A DNA stretch of 64,000 nt, taken from positions 144,185,951-144,249,950 of the forward strand of contig CAKMRJ010005523.1 of NCBI GenBank assembly GCA_928212115.1. The letters run 5' to 3'. This document shows, one piece after another, positions 34,104-46,296 of the stretch (positions are counted from its first letter, which is position 1; each line of letters starts with the position of its first letter). The notes beneath the pieces were generated by a model. The model saw nothing but the letters and a program-made list of their open reading frames with translations, was not told the origin of the DNA and did no database searches. A program made the position numbers and the translations under genes. The stretch is from Lactuca virosa (Eukaryota; Streptophyta; Magnoliopsida; Asterales; Asteraceae).

Positions 34104-35783
34104 TTGTTTCTTTGTGAAGAAGGGTTGTGGAGTTCCTTTTTGCTAAGAGTCCCTTGGACTACGAGAACAACAGTGCACACACTGTTTGGAGTTTACTTGC
34201 GAATGAGCTTTCGCTTTAGGATTCTTCCTTCTTTCATGGCGAACATAATCCGAATTTTGGGATTGCCAAAATTGCTTTCTTTCACTGAGATTTCTTCTAT
34301 ATCTATCATTTCATTGTCGTTTTTGATCAGCAAGTTGCTTTGACGACTTATGGATGTTCACCTTAGGATTCGCTTTTCTCATTTCATGTTCGCTTTTCTT
34401 CACGGAGTTGGGTTTGCTGCGAACCTCCTTGGTACCACTAGGACTACCTTTTGCAAACGCTGAGTGATTATTTAAAGGTTCAGCCACATATCTTCCTCTG
34501 ACTTTCCAGGAAGTTCTTTCAGATAAACCAACAGTTTCGCCAGCATTATCTATGGGAGCTGACCAGAAGAATTCATCACATCTGTCTTTGTTGTCTTCGT
34601 CGACAATGGTTTTCAGCTCGACGGTTTGAGTTTTTGTTACCCCCATTGACTTTAAAAACTTGATTTGGCGTTATTTGAACCTTTGGGAAAACAGTTGCTT
34701 TTTCTTTCAAGATTTCGGGTTTGTTTTGAACAAGTCTTTCGAATTCAACAGAATTTACAGAAATAAGAGGTTTCGCAGGTTTAGATTCACTTTTAACAAA
34801 CTTTGAACAGTCAACCTCATCCTCTATAGAAATTACACTCATAGCATTATCCCCATCAAATTCAGAAGTACTATCAACATTTATTTTGCTTTCTGAACTT
34901 AATTTGGCATTTAATGAATTAAATTTATGCACAGTATCAGATTTGATCTGCTTTTTGTCACTCTCATCCAAAATTTGTTTCAACATGTTTTTGTGGTCCT
35001 TGGACTTAATGTAATTTTCAATGCGTTCAAGACTGACTTGTATGCATCAGAAGTTTCTTCAGACGAAACGATAGATTCACATTGGTAACAATCTGCGTCT
35101 ATTTCGTCTTCCTTTAATTCGAGAAATGGCAAGATCATTTTATGGATTGTCTTACCGATTTCAGAATCAAGGTGCAGTTGAGTGATATTAAAATAAAGCC
35201 TTTTGGCAATTAAACAAAAAATGTTTCGCTATTTCAAAAGCATTAAATTATCTCTCTGTAAATAAATATATTCATCCCTACAATTAGATAAATCTGACTT
35301 AACCTTCTGGATCCACATACGTCTCTCCTCACTTTTGGATGTTGCCCTGCTCAATTGATCGGTTAGGTTAGAGTTTGATAGCCGAGTTTGCTTTAAACTA
35401 TTGCTTATACTTGAAAAGGTGAATTTTAAATCATTAAATTTTGTTTCGTATCTAAATGTAGGAATATTAGGTGATTCAAGAATGGACTTTACCTTATTGA
35501 TCAGTTGTTCGCATTCATTGATCTGTTTTGGAATAGTTTTTGTCGCGAAACAGTTCTCTTTGCTCCTTCCACTCTTACTTGCATTCTCCTGCATCTGCGA
35601 TCTACCTTCAGACACCATCAAGCACCTTCCTGAGTACTACGAATTCTGTTGTTTCGCAGTGAACGCCCTTCCATGTGTGGGCTTGCGTACCTCTTCATCT
35701 TCTGAGTCTTTTGACCATACTTCCACTCCTTCGAACTCTCCTTGGGCCATGTTTTCCTGTACAACAAAAGCAAGCATAGAATT
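34104..35783 (-). pseudogene. Element B gag, C-terminal part
   Basis: It joins the N-terminal part (46297-47430) once D is taken out. It includes a leucine/lysine-rich region (35621-35229, with LKFTFSSISNSLKQTRLSNS), an acidic region (34986-34576) and the VGLSERTSWKVRGRY segment (34646-34311) seen also in F. Several stops and frameshifts separate these. D interrupts it at 35784, next to the GAATT duplication. Confidence 0.82.
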
Positions 35784-36556
35784 TGATGGGTTTTGAGCAT
35801 TCTAACACTTCCTAAGTGTACATGCAACCCTAATAACCTTGGATCTATGTTTGTCTAATAATCATGCAAAGTTGAATTCCAAGGTTATATTCTTATCTAG
35901 CATACATGGGCAACATTTTTAACTTGAATGAAAGATAGAATAACTTAGCTTGTTGTTGATTATGATCCTTGAAACCTTGTGAGCCTAGCACCCCAAGTGT
36001 GATGCCTCAAATGCTTCACACAACACCAAATGCAAAGGAGTAAACTTCGAGAGAATCTTACACTTGCAAAATCGGCTCTAGCCCTCTTGTTTCTTAGTGT
36101 CACCGATTTTGGTGGAGAACATGTTGCTTATATAGTGTGTCACATCTAGGGTTACACCATGTAAACCCTAATGTGGCATGACTCTTCATTTCCATGACCC
36201 ATGGGTTTGTAACTCCCATGGAGCCTCCATGGAGCATTCAATGGGTTTAACCCAACTTGATTATCCATGGAGCCTTCTAGCCCACTATACAAGTTATGGA
36301 TGATTTACATGATCAACCCATATATTTAATTAGTCATCTTTTGATCACTTAATTAATCCTAGATTAATTCTTGATCAATACTAATTAAATAATACTATTA
36401 ATATATTAGAACTTATAATATATTAATAAACCACAAGTGTTATTTCTCTCATTTAGTCTATCCAAATGCATGATGCCATGCAACCCAAATGGACCATGCC
36501 GGGTCGGGTCAAGTACATACCAGAAATAGTTATGGACTTAGACACCTTATCCAATA
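35784..36556 (-). repeat. 3' LTR of element D
   Basis: 773 bp. On the minus strand it begins TATTGGATAAGG, a mutated TGTTGG, and ends CCCATCA. A minus-strand TATATAAG box is at 36127-36134. Relatives of this LTR occur in every unit of the satellite array. Confidence 0.93.
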
Positions 36557-36567
36557 GTCTCCCACTT
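36557..36567 (-). other. Polypurine tract of element D
   Basis: AAGTGGGAGAC on the minus strand abuts the 3' LTR. Confidence 0.8.
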
Positions 36568-37447
36568 GGATAAGTCTAATAACTATAACTGCAAGTATGA
36601 CTTCAGGAACCGATCAACAATCGTAGCTCTTTTCAAGGTTTCTCGGAACTGAGAAGATGATGATACGCCATTTAAGATAAGTGATCATATAATCCTCTGT
36701 TCTAGATATCAGCCGGACAAATACATGGAACAATGTCTTACTTATTGTCCAGCAGTTTGTTTCCCGATTTCCGATTTGTTTGACAAAGAACTTAACTGAA
36801 CACATCAACTTAGTTCTGACCGGGCCCGGTACATAGGTCAAAACAAAATCATCGAGGGGCCCAGATATCAGCTTCTAATCCAAGAAGGAACAGATAAACT
36901 TCGACTCATATGTTTGTTCTACCACTCATTAAATTATACACAAAAGCACGTTTTATAACATCGAGTTACCAATGCGTTAACGTACAATCAATGCATAACC
37001 AACTCATAAGTAACAAATCATATCTCTAGGTTTGAAGACTTATATGATATTACCGTCTCACGATCACTCGAGATAAATTCCATGAAGTGATTCCAGTGAG
37101 CGTGGGTTGAGTCCAATGCTCAGAACTTATGAGCACTCATGAGTGTTGTAGCCATGTCCAACAACTTAGACCTCTGCAACCAATCATGACAGTCTTGATT
37201 CATACCTACTTCCGACATATGACCGACTGTGGAGGTTCGAATAATATGATATACCAAACATAATTATTCTGGAAGTCAAAACATGCAAAAGAAATATAGT
37301 AAACGATCGACAAGAGATAGCAACACTTTACTCATAAATAAAACACCTTTTATTCATCATCTAATGTCAATTACACTTTACAAATTTCAAGGTTATCTAA
37401 CTACTAAATCTAATATCATCCTTCATCCCTATCACAGAAAATAAAAC
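36568..37447 (-). other. Element D 3' non-coding region
   Basis: No ORF with family support. The normal end of RNase H after the alanine-leucine-alanine-lysine motif near 37450 is missing, so part of the coding end of D seems deleted or replaced here. I see no other structure. Confidence 0.6.
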
Positions 37448-40400
37448 ACCTTGGCTAAGGCAACTACACTTTCACTATCACAGAAAATTTCCATTGGCTC
37501 TTTAATAGCTGGTACAACTCCAAGGTCTCCAATGAAGTTCTTCAGCCATATCGCCTCCTTTGCTGCCTCGCTAGCTGCTATATACTCTGATTCGCAAGTT
37601 GAATCAGCCACTGTCTCTTGCTTGGAACTCTTACAAGAAATTGCTCCCCATTTAAGGTAAAGACCCAGCCTGACTGAGAGCGTAAATTATCCCTATCAGT
37701 CTGAAAGCTAGCATCACTATACCCTACAACTCTCAAGTCTTCACTCCCACCGAGGGTAAGGACCCAGTCCTTAGTCCTCCGTAGGTACTTGAGGATATTC
37801 TTTACCGCAGTCCAGTGTGCCTTTCCAGGGTTCCCCTGATACCTGCTAACCATGCTCAAAGAAAAGGCTACATCAGGTCGAGTACACGTCATAGCATACA
37901 TGATCGATCCTACAGCCGAAGCATAAGGTATTCGACTCATTTCTGCTATCTCAGCCTCAGTACTAGGGCTTTGTGTCTTACTCAATCTGGCGTTACTCTG
38001 GATGGGTAACTCTCCTTTCTTGGAGTCCTGCATGCCGAATCTCTTCAGCACCTTATCCAAGTAGGTACTCTGACTAAGTCCAATTAGTCTTTTACTCCGG
38101 TCTCTCAAGATCCTTATCCCTAGAATATAGGCAGCTTCTCCTAGGTCCTTCATAGAGAAACACTTCCCAAGCCAGGACTTAACTTCCTGCAGAGTTGGGA
38201 TGTCATTTCCTATGAGTAGTATGTCATCCACATACAATACCAAAAAGCTAACTATACTCCCACTAGCCTTGACATATACACAAGATTCATCTTCACTCCT
38301 AGAAAAGCCAAATTCCTTGACTTTCTCATCAAAGCAAAGATTCCATCTGCGAGGTGCTTGCTTTAACCCATAAATGGATTTCTCAAGCTTACACACTCTA
38401 TTAGGGTACTCTGTGTTGACAAAACCCTCTGGCTGACTCATGTAAACATCCTCAGCCAACTTTCCATTAAGGAAAGCGGTTTTGACATCCATTTGCCATA
38501 TTTCATAGTCATGAAATGCGGCTATGGCTAACAGAACCCTAATAGACTTAATCTTGGTCACTGGAGAAAAGGTCTCATCATACTAAAACTCCCGGAGTTT
38601 GTAAGAAACCCTTTGCAACCAGTCATGCCTTATAAGTGTGTACATTACCATCCATGTCGGTCTTCTTCTTGAAGATCCATTTGCACCCTACAGTCTTACG
38701 ACCTGGTACATTCTCAACCAAGTTCCAAACTTGATTGTCATACATGGACTGTATCTCGCTGTCCATTGCCTCTTTCCACTTGGCTGACTCAGGGCCTGCC
38801 ATGGCTTCTGCGTAACTGTTAGGTTCATCCAGACCTATTAGTGTCTCATCACTGATAAGTGTATCACCTTCCGCAGTAATATGGAATCCATAGTAATGCT
38901 TAGGTGCATTCCTAACCCTTGTGGAACGCCTCAGAGGTAGAGACTTGTCAATTGGCTCAACAGGAGTTTCCTCCTCAAGTTGAGTGCTAGGTTTTGAAGT
39001 TCCTTCACCACTTGACTCTTGAATTTTTTCAAGGTCAACTTGCCTCCTACTGTCTCCTTGGCTTATGAACTCTCTCTCTCGAAAGAAAGCCCTCCTAGCT
39101 ACAAAGACCACATTCTCACTAGGTCTGTAGAAGAGGTAACCAAAGGATTTATGTGGGTAGCCGATGAAAATACTCCTCTCACTTCGAGGTTCGAGCTTAT
39201 CATGAGTCTCGCGTCTCACGAAAGCCTCGCAACCCCAAATCTTAACGTGGTCTAGTTTGGGTACTTTACCAGTCCACATCTCATGAGGAGTTTTGGCAAC
39301 TTTCTTTGTGGGAACTAGATTAAGGATATGGGCGGCAGTCTCTAAGGCATACCCCCAAAATGAGATTGGTAGCGAAGCTCGACTCATCATGGAACGAACC
39401 ATATCCAACAAGGTTCGATTACGCCTCTCAGCTACACCATTCAACTGCGGTGTCCTGGGAGGTGTCAATTGTGAGACAATCCCACATTCCCTAAGATAGT
39501 CGAGGAACTCTGAACTAAGATACTCACCACCTCGATCGGATCGAAGCATCTTAATGTTCCTGCCCAATTGATTCTCGACTTCCTGTTTAAAATCTTTAAA
39601 CCTCTCAAAAGTCTCTGACTTATGCTTGATTAAGTAGACATATCCATATCTACTGTAATCATCAGTAAAAGTCAAATAATAACGATTAGCATCCCTTGTG
39701 GCATGTTTGAAGGGTCCACACACATCCGTGTGTATAAGATCCAACAAACCTTCACCCCTCTCACAAGAACCTGTGAAGGGTGACTTTGTCATTTTTCCAA
39801 GTAAGCATGATTCGCAACTATCATCTGACTTTAGGTCAAATGACTCCAAGACTCCATCCTTTTGGAGTTGGCCTATGCGTTTCTTGCTTATATGTCCAAG
39901 ACGACAATGCCATAATGATGCTTTATCCAAGTTATTATTATTAACAGAATCAATACACAATACATTATTTCCTAAGTTATCAACCACAGATACAGTTTCA
40001 TACACGCCATCACAAGGTAATGCTTTAAAATAAAGAACATTATTAAAGAAAGCATTAATCGAACCAACTTCATTATCAAATGAAAAGGTGAAACCTTGTT
40101 TATACAATGCATGAAAGGAAATAATGTTTCTTGCCATTTCTGGCGAATAACAACACTTATTCAAATCTAAACTAAACCCACTACTTAGCAATAAAGTATA
40201 AACTCCAATCTTGGTGACAGGTAAAGCTTTCCTATTCCCCATGATTAAGTTTATTCTTCCATGCTCCACATTCTCACTTCTTCTTAGTCCCTGCAAATCA
40301 GAACAGATATGAATACCACAACCGGTATCAAGGACCCAAGAGTTAGAATGGGGTGAGTTATTAGATAAGATAGTGTAAATACCTGCATGGTTGGGTTTAA

Positions 40401-41286
40401 CTTTCCCATTCTTCACATCTTGCTGGTATTTTGGGCAGTTCCGCTTCCAATGTGACTTTTCATGGCAATAGAAGCATTCAGCCTCTTTTGGGTCAGAAGA
40501 AGGAGTGACGAAACCTTTCTTGGTTCCACTTGAAGAAGAGCCATCAAGGGTCCTAGCCTTGGTACCCTTCGAAGAGCTCTTCCTCTTCTTCCCTCTACCT
40601 TTTCCGATTGCGAAAACTGGGGCGGAGTTTGGAGTAGGAGTGTTAACAACCGACTTACCCTTAAGACCTGTTTCTGCGGTCTTGAGGAGTCCATGAAGTT
40701 TGCTGAGTGTGACCTCTTCCTTATTCATGTGATATGTCATGCGGAATTGATCATAGCACGATGGTAAGGAGTGCAAAATGATATCTATTGCAAGCTCCTC
40801 AGGGAAGTTCACATTAAGCTTCAGCAACCGATCCACATACCTTTGCATTTTCTGCATGTGGCTCGTGACGGATTCCCCGTCCTTCATCATGGTTGTTATG
40901 ATAGAGCATATGATTTCATACCTCTCTTTTCGTGCACTTTGATGGTATCTTTCCATCAGATCTTGGTGCATTTCAAAAGGGTAGAAGTCCTCATAGGACT
41001 TTTGGAGTTCCGCTGTCATGGTGGCCAACATGATGCATGCCACTTTTGTAGCATCCCTTTCATGTGCCTGGAAGTCAGCGATCTCCTGGGGAGTTGCAGT
41101 GGTCTCATCAATCTCCTTAAGCTCCTTGTCAAGGACATATTCTTTGTCCTCGTAGCGGGTAATCATCCTGATGTTTCTGATCCATTCATTGAAGTTGGAT
41201 CCATCAAAAGTGACTTTCCCACACAAGTTCATAAGGGTAAAGGAGCCATTAGGATTAGAGCCAGAAGCAGCATTGTTTGAAGACAT
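37448..41286 (-). pseudogene. Element D gag-pol polyprotein, broken late
   Basis: An open frame of 887 codons runs from ATG 41286 to a TGA at 38623-38625. Gag core: residues ~20-210. CCHC knuckle CFYCHEKSHWKRNC: residues 271-284. Protease: DTG at 320-322. Integrase zinc site: H460, H465, C491, C494; catalytic D521, D584, E620, all present. RT starts near residue 830. The stop falls where related RTs have arginine and fits CGA to TGA. A one-base frameshift near 38585 follows, then RT and RNase H run from 38561 with YVDD at 38223-38234. Another frameshift near 37640 splits RNase H, whose last ~60 residues are missing. Gag to integrase could still be translated. Confidence 0.93.
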
Positions 41287-42083
41287 CTGAAAGAAGAGAA
41301 CAAGATTAGTTTAGATATTAAGAGAGTCCTTAATAAAACACCCAAATGTAATATTAAGGCTAGAATCCAATCACAATATATTATAACTTAGAAGAGGTAT
41401 GCCGTAATCCAAGCTATAACATATTTGAAAGGTAGGTGAATGACGATTCACCAATTTCCACCATGAAAAACGAAATATAGATATTAGGTTTTTAATTGGT
41501 TCTTAGAAATTCCTAGATTCTTTTGAGATTCAATGAACTTTTCAAAGGCATGTTTCAATCTCGAGTGTGCCCTCCAAGTTTTGTGACTGGGATACCGAGG
41601 ATCACAAAACGAGGTGTGAAGTAACCATGCAAATCACTTGGTACACTTAATGTTTATTACTCAATCGATGTGTCGGTTAACCACACGAGCTCCACCGACC
41701 TATAATAAACTTTAAGTCACCCTTTACCTACCTTCTTAAGTCCAAGTTAGTGTGCCGGTTAACCACACGAGCTCCACTAATGACTTAAACAAAGTGTAAA
41801 GTGTAATTTCATGGATTAGCACCTTATTCACATTTTCCTAAAGTAACTAAGATTGGGAATTTAATAAAAGCATTTAGTTACTTTATGAAATTCATCATAC
41901 TTTTAATGAGAATTTATAAGTCCTTGTTCTACCTGTTCGGCTAACGACCCTCCACCGATCAAGGAAGCGGTGGGTGAGAGTGGACACCCATTAAGTTGCC
42001 ATTTTATAGGCAACAACCTTATACCCCCCTTATAGACCGGCTTCGTGAATGAGGCGTACTAGCGGTAAGACGACTTGATCGTT

Positions 42084-42142
<59 letters not shown>

Positions 42143-42748
42143 TAACTTATAATATTATAAAGTATAAGGGTTGGAACTAAAGTTTTAATCAAGACTTTAC
42201 ATGTTCCAAAACTTAAGGGCAAGTTTTGTAAACTTCCAAAACTTTTCATTTCTTATAACTTATGAATTAATTGAGTAATAAAAATGAAGACTCTTCATTT
42301 TTATAACTCTTGTGTTCTTTTAATGGCTTTAATAAAAGTGAGACTTTTGGTTTTCCATAACTTGAGGACAAGTTATGGACTCCATTAAAACACATTATGA
42401 TCATGAATTAAACTACCATGAAGGTTACAAACAATTCCTATGATCATCTAATCTTCATAAGTTCAAGAACATGAATATGAACACTTTCAAGAATCAAAAA
42501 TTACACTTAAAAAAAACTTGTAATTTTAATAATTGCCATTTGTAAATGGATTAGCATAAACATTACACCGTCTAAAACAAGCTTTAAAACATCAAAACAG
42601 TTTAGGGTAATGTTTCTAGTCCATTTCCAGCAACAAATGTGCAAACTTTCATACGAGCAGAAAACAGAAAAACGATTTTTTTCAAGCTGTTTGCACACAC
42701 AAAAAAAAAAAAAAAAAAAAAAAACAACAACAACAACAAACAAACCTA
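41287..42748 (-). other. Element D 5' leader
   Basis: A 1.46-kb leader between priming site and gag ATG, no ORF. It holds two copies of CGGTTAACCACACGAGCTCC (near 41673 and 41757), a TA microsatellite (42087-42140) and a 24-base A run (42701-42724) followed by CAA repeats next to the priming site. Confidence 0.75.
42087..42140. repeat. (TA)n microsatellite
   Basis: About 27 uninterrupted TA dinucleotides in the leader of D. Confidence 0.95.
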
Positions 42749-42761
42749 GGCTCTGATACCA
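42749..42761 (-). other. Primer-binding site of element D
   Basis: The minus strand reads TGGTATCAGAGCC, a perfect match to the plant initiator-Met tRNA complement, one base from the LTR. Confidence 0.92.
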
Positions 42762-43184
42762 CTGATGGGTTTTGAGCATTCTAACACTTCCTAAGTGTAC
42801 ATGCAACCCTAATAACCTTGGATCTATGTTTGTCTAATAATCATGCAAAGTTGAATTCCAAGGTTATATTCCTATCTAGCATACATGGGGAACATTTTTA
42901 ACTTGAATGAAAGATAGAATAACTTACCTTGTTGTTGATTATGATCCTTGAAACCTTGTGAGCCTAGCACCCCAAGTGTGATGCCTCAAATGCTTCACAC
43001 AACACCAAATGCAAAGGAGTAAACTTTGAGAGAATCTTACACTTGCAAAATCGGCTCTAGCCCTCTTGTTTCTTAGTGTCACCGATTTTGGTGGAGAACA
43101 TGTTGCTTATATAGTGTGTCACATCTAGGGTTACACCATGTAAACCCTAATGTGGCATGACTCTTCATTTCCATGACCCATGGC

Positions 43185-43673
43185 TGTTAAGATTTATGGA
43201 GTCTTGAACAAATTGACAAGTTCCTAAGAGTTCAAAGGCCATAAATGTAACATTACATTTAACAATTGAATTATTCAATTGTTGTCGGCAAACGTTTGAA
43301 TTAAATATTCAAATGGTCGGTGGACAATTATTTAATATTTGTTGGACGACTAATGTGAATGGCAAAATTTTCAAAGTCAATATTTGCGGCAATTTAGTAT
43401 GAAATTGAAGGAAAATTTACGGCCATTTGTAGTATAAATATAGAGCGATGCAGCAGAACAACAAGCAGCGTAGAACAACAAAAGTGCCGAGTGATATTAC
43501 CATTTGTAATCTTATAGTGGGTTAATATAAAATCTAGTTGCGCCCGTGGACGTAGGATTTACACCGAATCCGAACCAAGTAAAATCCTTGTGTTCCTTCT
43601 TGCTTTATTTCCTTCGTGTGTTTGTGTGTGTGATAGTGTTTCCGCTGCGTGTACCCTGTCTCAATTCCTAACA
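43185..43673 (+). repeat. 5' LTR of element E
   Basis: TGTTAAG to CCTAACA, with TATAAATA near 43434. It is practically identical to 45485-45973. Confidence 0.95.
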
Positions 43674-43675
43674 AC

Positions 43676-43688
43676 TGGTATCAGAGCC
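43676..43688 (+). other. Primer-binding site of element E
   Basis: TGGTATCAGAGCC, perfect plant initiator-Met tRNA complement, two bases after the LTR. Confidence 0.95.
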
Positions 43689-43766
43689 TGGTTAGCGAGG
43701 TTTTGGAGGGTACGATCGTTTTTTCTGTCACACACGAGTATACCTTATTTTTTTTTGTTTGCCGTA

Positions 43767-45323
43767 ATGGCTGAAGACAAGATTATAATCGAAAGGTTCA
43801 ATGGTTCTGATTTTAGCTGGTGGAAAATGCAATTAGAAGCATTGCTATGTCAGAAAGACTTGGACATGGTACTCGGAGACAAACCGGAGAAAATGGAAAA
43901 AGCTGCTGAAGATGTGTGGAACTCAAAGGACAAGAAAGCCAAGGCGGTTATTACATTGTCGTTGACGAAGAGCGTTGCTTTCAACATAATGAATGAAACC
44001 ACGGCACGTGGTATGTTGGAGGCTTCGTCAAATATGTATGAGAAACCATCGGCGGCTAACAAGGTGTTCTTGATGAAGGAGCTGTTCACTACAAGGATGA
44101 ATGAGGAAGGCTCAGTTACGGTTCACATTAACAATCTAAATTCAATTCTGTCCAGATTATCATCTGTGGGAATTAAATTTGATAACGAGACTCAAGCATC
44201 ACTGCTACTAGCTTCTCTACCTGATAGTTGGTCCGGAACAGTTACTGCTGTTACGAGTTCCGTGGGGACCAGTGGTATGACTTTTGAAGGGGTTAGAGAT
44301 TTGGTTCTTGGCGAAGATATCAGACGCAAGAATCAAGGTGGATCTTCTTCTTCTGAGTTATTAAATATCGAAAGAGGGAGAGGGAATAGCAGGAATAGTG
44401 GAAGCAGTGGGAGTCGGGGAAGAAGTTCAGCTAGAACTAAGAAGGATGTGAAGTGCTGGAACTGCCAGGAGGTGGGACATGTTAAGAGTCAATGTCCAAA
44501 GAAAGAATTGAACATTGCTGGTGCTGAGAGTGTGTCTGAGGATGATGCATTGTTACTCAGTATGGAAAGTTCTGTAGACTCTTGGGTCATGGATTCAGGG
44601 GCTTCGTTTCACGCCATGGACAACGGGGAAACGATGGTGAATCTAAAAAAAGGAGATTTTGGAAAGGTACGGTTAGCAAATGACGAGATGCTTCAAGTAA
44701 CGGGCATGGGAGATATTGATTTGGTTACTTCATTGGGAACTACATGGAGCCTGAAGGATGTCAGGGTGATTCCGGAGCTGAAGAAGAAATTGATTTATGT
44801 TGGTCAGCTAGATAAACAAGGACTGGAAGTAAGGTTTGGAAGTGGTAAATGGATGGTGGTCAATGGTGATCTGGTGATTGCTCGTGGTATGAAGTGTGAG
44901 TCATTGTATATGGTTGAGGTACCTGATGAGGGAATTATGACCGTCCCTGTTAAGCAAGACAAAATCTGGTTCGCTAAATCTACGGCTAAGAGAGTTCATT
45001 TTGCAAACATGAATTCTGGAGCCAAAGAGATGTTAGCTGAACGAGTTCAAAAGTCTAAACCATTCAGGGGATTCTGTGACAGTGGGAGCACGAGACGTGT
45101 TCCTGGTACAGTTACAAAGAGCCGTTGGGTTTCGAAGACTAAGACTGAAAAATTCTCTCCTGTTGAATGTTTGCAAAGTTTGGAGAGTGTTAGTGGTCCT
45201 CGGTGTATCTCTGGATCTGGTGGAGTTTCCAAACCGGTTGAGACAGAGGATGAGTTGGTGGCGGGATTAGCCACGGCTGAGTTGGAGCTAGTGGGAGCTT
45301 CAACTGGCCCTTCTAGTAATTGA
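43767..45323 (+). CDS. Intact gag-protease protein of element E (518 aa)
   Basis: The start MAEDKIIIERF at 43767 is chosen because copia gags of the TNT1-94/Tork type begin this way; the same frame stays open upstream to 43590, inside the LTR. Residues ~8-185 are the copia gag core (UBN2-like, with FNGSDFSWWK and LLLASLPDSW). A basic Ser/Arg/Gly linker follows. The CCHC zinc knuckle CWNCQEVGHVKSQC is at 230-243, intact. An aspartic-protease-like domain starts with DSGAS at 276. The last ~110 residues resemble nothing I recognise and may be a remnant joined by the deletion of integrase-RT. It is the only complete retrotransposon ORF in the window. It could package its own RNA if a relative supplies RT and integrase; this is inference. 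Confidence 0.9.
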   Translation: MAEDKIIIERFNGSDFSWWKMQLEALLCQKDLDMVLGDKPEKMEKAAEDVWNSKDKKAKAVITLSLTKSVAFNIMNETTARGMLEASSNMYEKPSAANKVFLMKELFTTRMNEEGSVTVHINNLNSILSRLSSVGIKFDNETQASLLLASLPDSWSGTVTAVTSSVGTSGMTFEGVRDLVLGEDIRRKNQGGSSSSELLNIERGRGNSRNSGSSGSRGRSSARTKKDVKCWNCQEVGHVKSQCPKKELNIAGAESVSEDDALLLSMESSVDSWVMDSGASFHAMDNGETMVNLKKGDFGKVRLANDEMLQVTGMGDIDLVTSLGTTWSLKDVRVIPELKKKLIYVGQLDKQGLEVRFGSGKWMVVNGDLVIARGMKCESLYMVEVPDEGIMTVPVKQDKIWFAKSTAKRVHFANMNSGAKEMLAERVQKSKPFRGFCDSGSTRRVPGTVTKSRWVSKTKTEKFSPVECLQSLESVSGPRCISGSGGVSKPVETEDELVAGLATAELELVGASTGPSSN

Positions 45324-45473
45324 TGATGAGGGGCGGCTGCAACTAGAGAAATCAGACTAAGTTTTAGCTTGTTCTTTGGAACTGGAAGCCTAAAAGGACT
45401 TGGTTGTTTTTTAAGATTACTGGAGTAATTGAGAGTTGAATGGCGGAGAAAAGCTAAAGTTGTTCAAGCCTCC

Positions 45474-45484
45474 AAGTGGGAGAT
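45474..45484 (+). other. Polypurine tract of element E
   Basis: AAGTGGGAGAT directly abuts the 3' LTR. Confidence 0.88.
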
Positions 45485-45973
45485 TGTTAAGATTTATGGA
45501 GTCTTGAACAAATTGACAAGTTCCTAAGAGTTCAAAGGCCATAAATGTAACATTACATTTAACAATTGAATTATTCAATTGTTGTCGGCAAACGTTTGAA
45601 TTAAATATTCATATGGTCGGTGGACAATTATTTAATATTTGTTGGACGGCTAATGTGAATGGCAAAATTTTCAAAGTCAATATTTGCGGCAATTTAGTAT
45701 GAAATTGAAGGAAAATTTACGGCCATTTGTAGTATAAATATAGAGCGATGCAGCAGAACAACAAGCAGCGTAGAACAACAAAAGTGCCGAGTGATATTAC
45801 CATTTGTAATCTTATAGTGGGTTAATATAAAATCTAGTTGCGCCCGTGGACGTAGGATTTACACCGAATCCGAACCACGTAAAATCCTTGTGTTCCTTCT
45901 TGCTTTATTTCCTTCGTGTGTTTGTGTGTGTGATAGTGTTTCCGCTGCGTGTACCCTGTCTCAATTCCTAACA
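45485..45973 (+). repeat. 3' LTR of element E
   Basis: 489 bp, with three substitutions against the 5' LTR. Confidence 0.95.
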
Positions 45974-46296
45974 GGAGCCTCCATGGATCATTCAATGGGT
46001 TTAACCCAACTTGATTATCCATGGAGCCTTTTAGCCCACTATACAAGTTATGGATGATTTACATGAGCAACCCATATATTTAATTAGTCATCTTTTGATC
46101 ACTTAATTAATCCTAGATTAATTCTTGATCAATACTATTAATATATTAGAACTTATAATATATTAATAAACCATAAGTGTTATTTCTCTCATTTAGTCTA
46201 TCCAAATGCATGATGCCATGCAACCCAAATGGACCATGCCGGGTCGGGTCAAGTACATACCAGAAATAGTTATGGACTTAGACACCTTATCCAACA

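Larger units (their letters stand above)
43185..45973 (+). mobile_element. Element E: gag-only copia retrotransposon (2,789 bp)
   Basis: Two 489-bp LTRs (43185-43673 and 45485-45973) differ at only three positions by eye. A perfect tRNA-Met priming site follows the first LTR and a polypurine tract precedes the second. Between them is one intact ORF with gag and protease-like domains; integrase, RT and RNase H are absent. This matches the short gag-only class described in plants as TR-GAG elements. Flanking 5-mers differ (ATGGC left, GGAGC right), and 15 bp of the D LTR are missing at the site. It is the youngest insertion in the window by LTR identity and nesting. Confidence 0.93.
35784..46296 (-). 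mobile_element. Element D: Ty1/copia element of another lineage, carrying E
   Basis: LTRs of about 770 bp (35784-36556; 42763-46296, the latter split by E) differ by about nine substitutions and two short indels. The insertion is flanked by GAATT (35779-35783 and 46297-46301). Without E it is about 7.7 kb. It encodes one gag-pol polyprotein in copia order and lacks a third ORF, unlike A, B and C. The polyprotein style (SHWKRNC knuckle, DTGC protease, single gag-pol frame) suggests the Tork/Angela group, but I cannot fix the lineage. It is inserted in gag of B, same strand as B. Confidence 0.93.
42763..46296 (-). repeat. 5' LTR of element D, interrupted by element E
   Basis: LTR parts are 42763-43184 and 45974-46296, together about 745 bp. 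Compared with the 3' LTR it lacks 15 bp at the E insertion point and 14 bp near 46135. The minus-strand TATATAAG box is at 43106-43113, so the promoter remains with E inserted upstream of it in the transcription direction of D. Confidence 0.92.
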
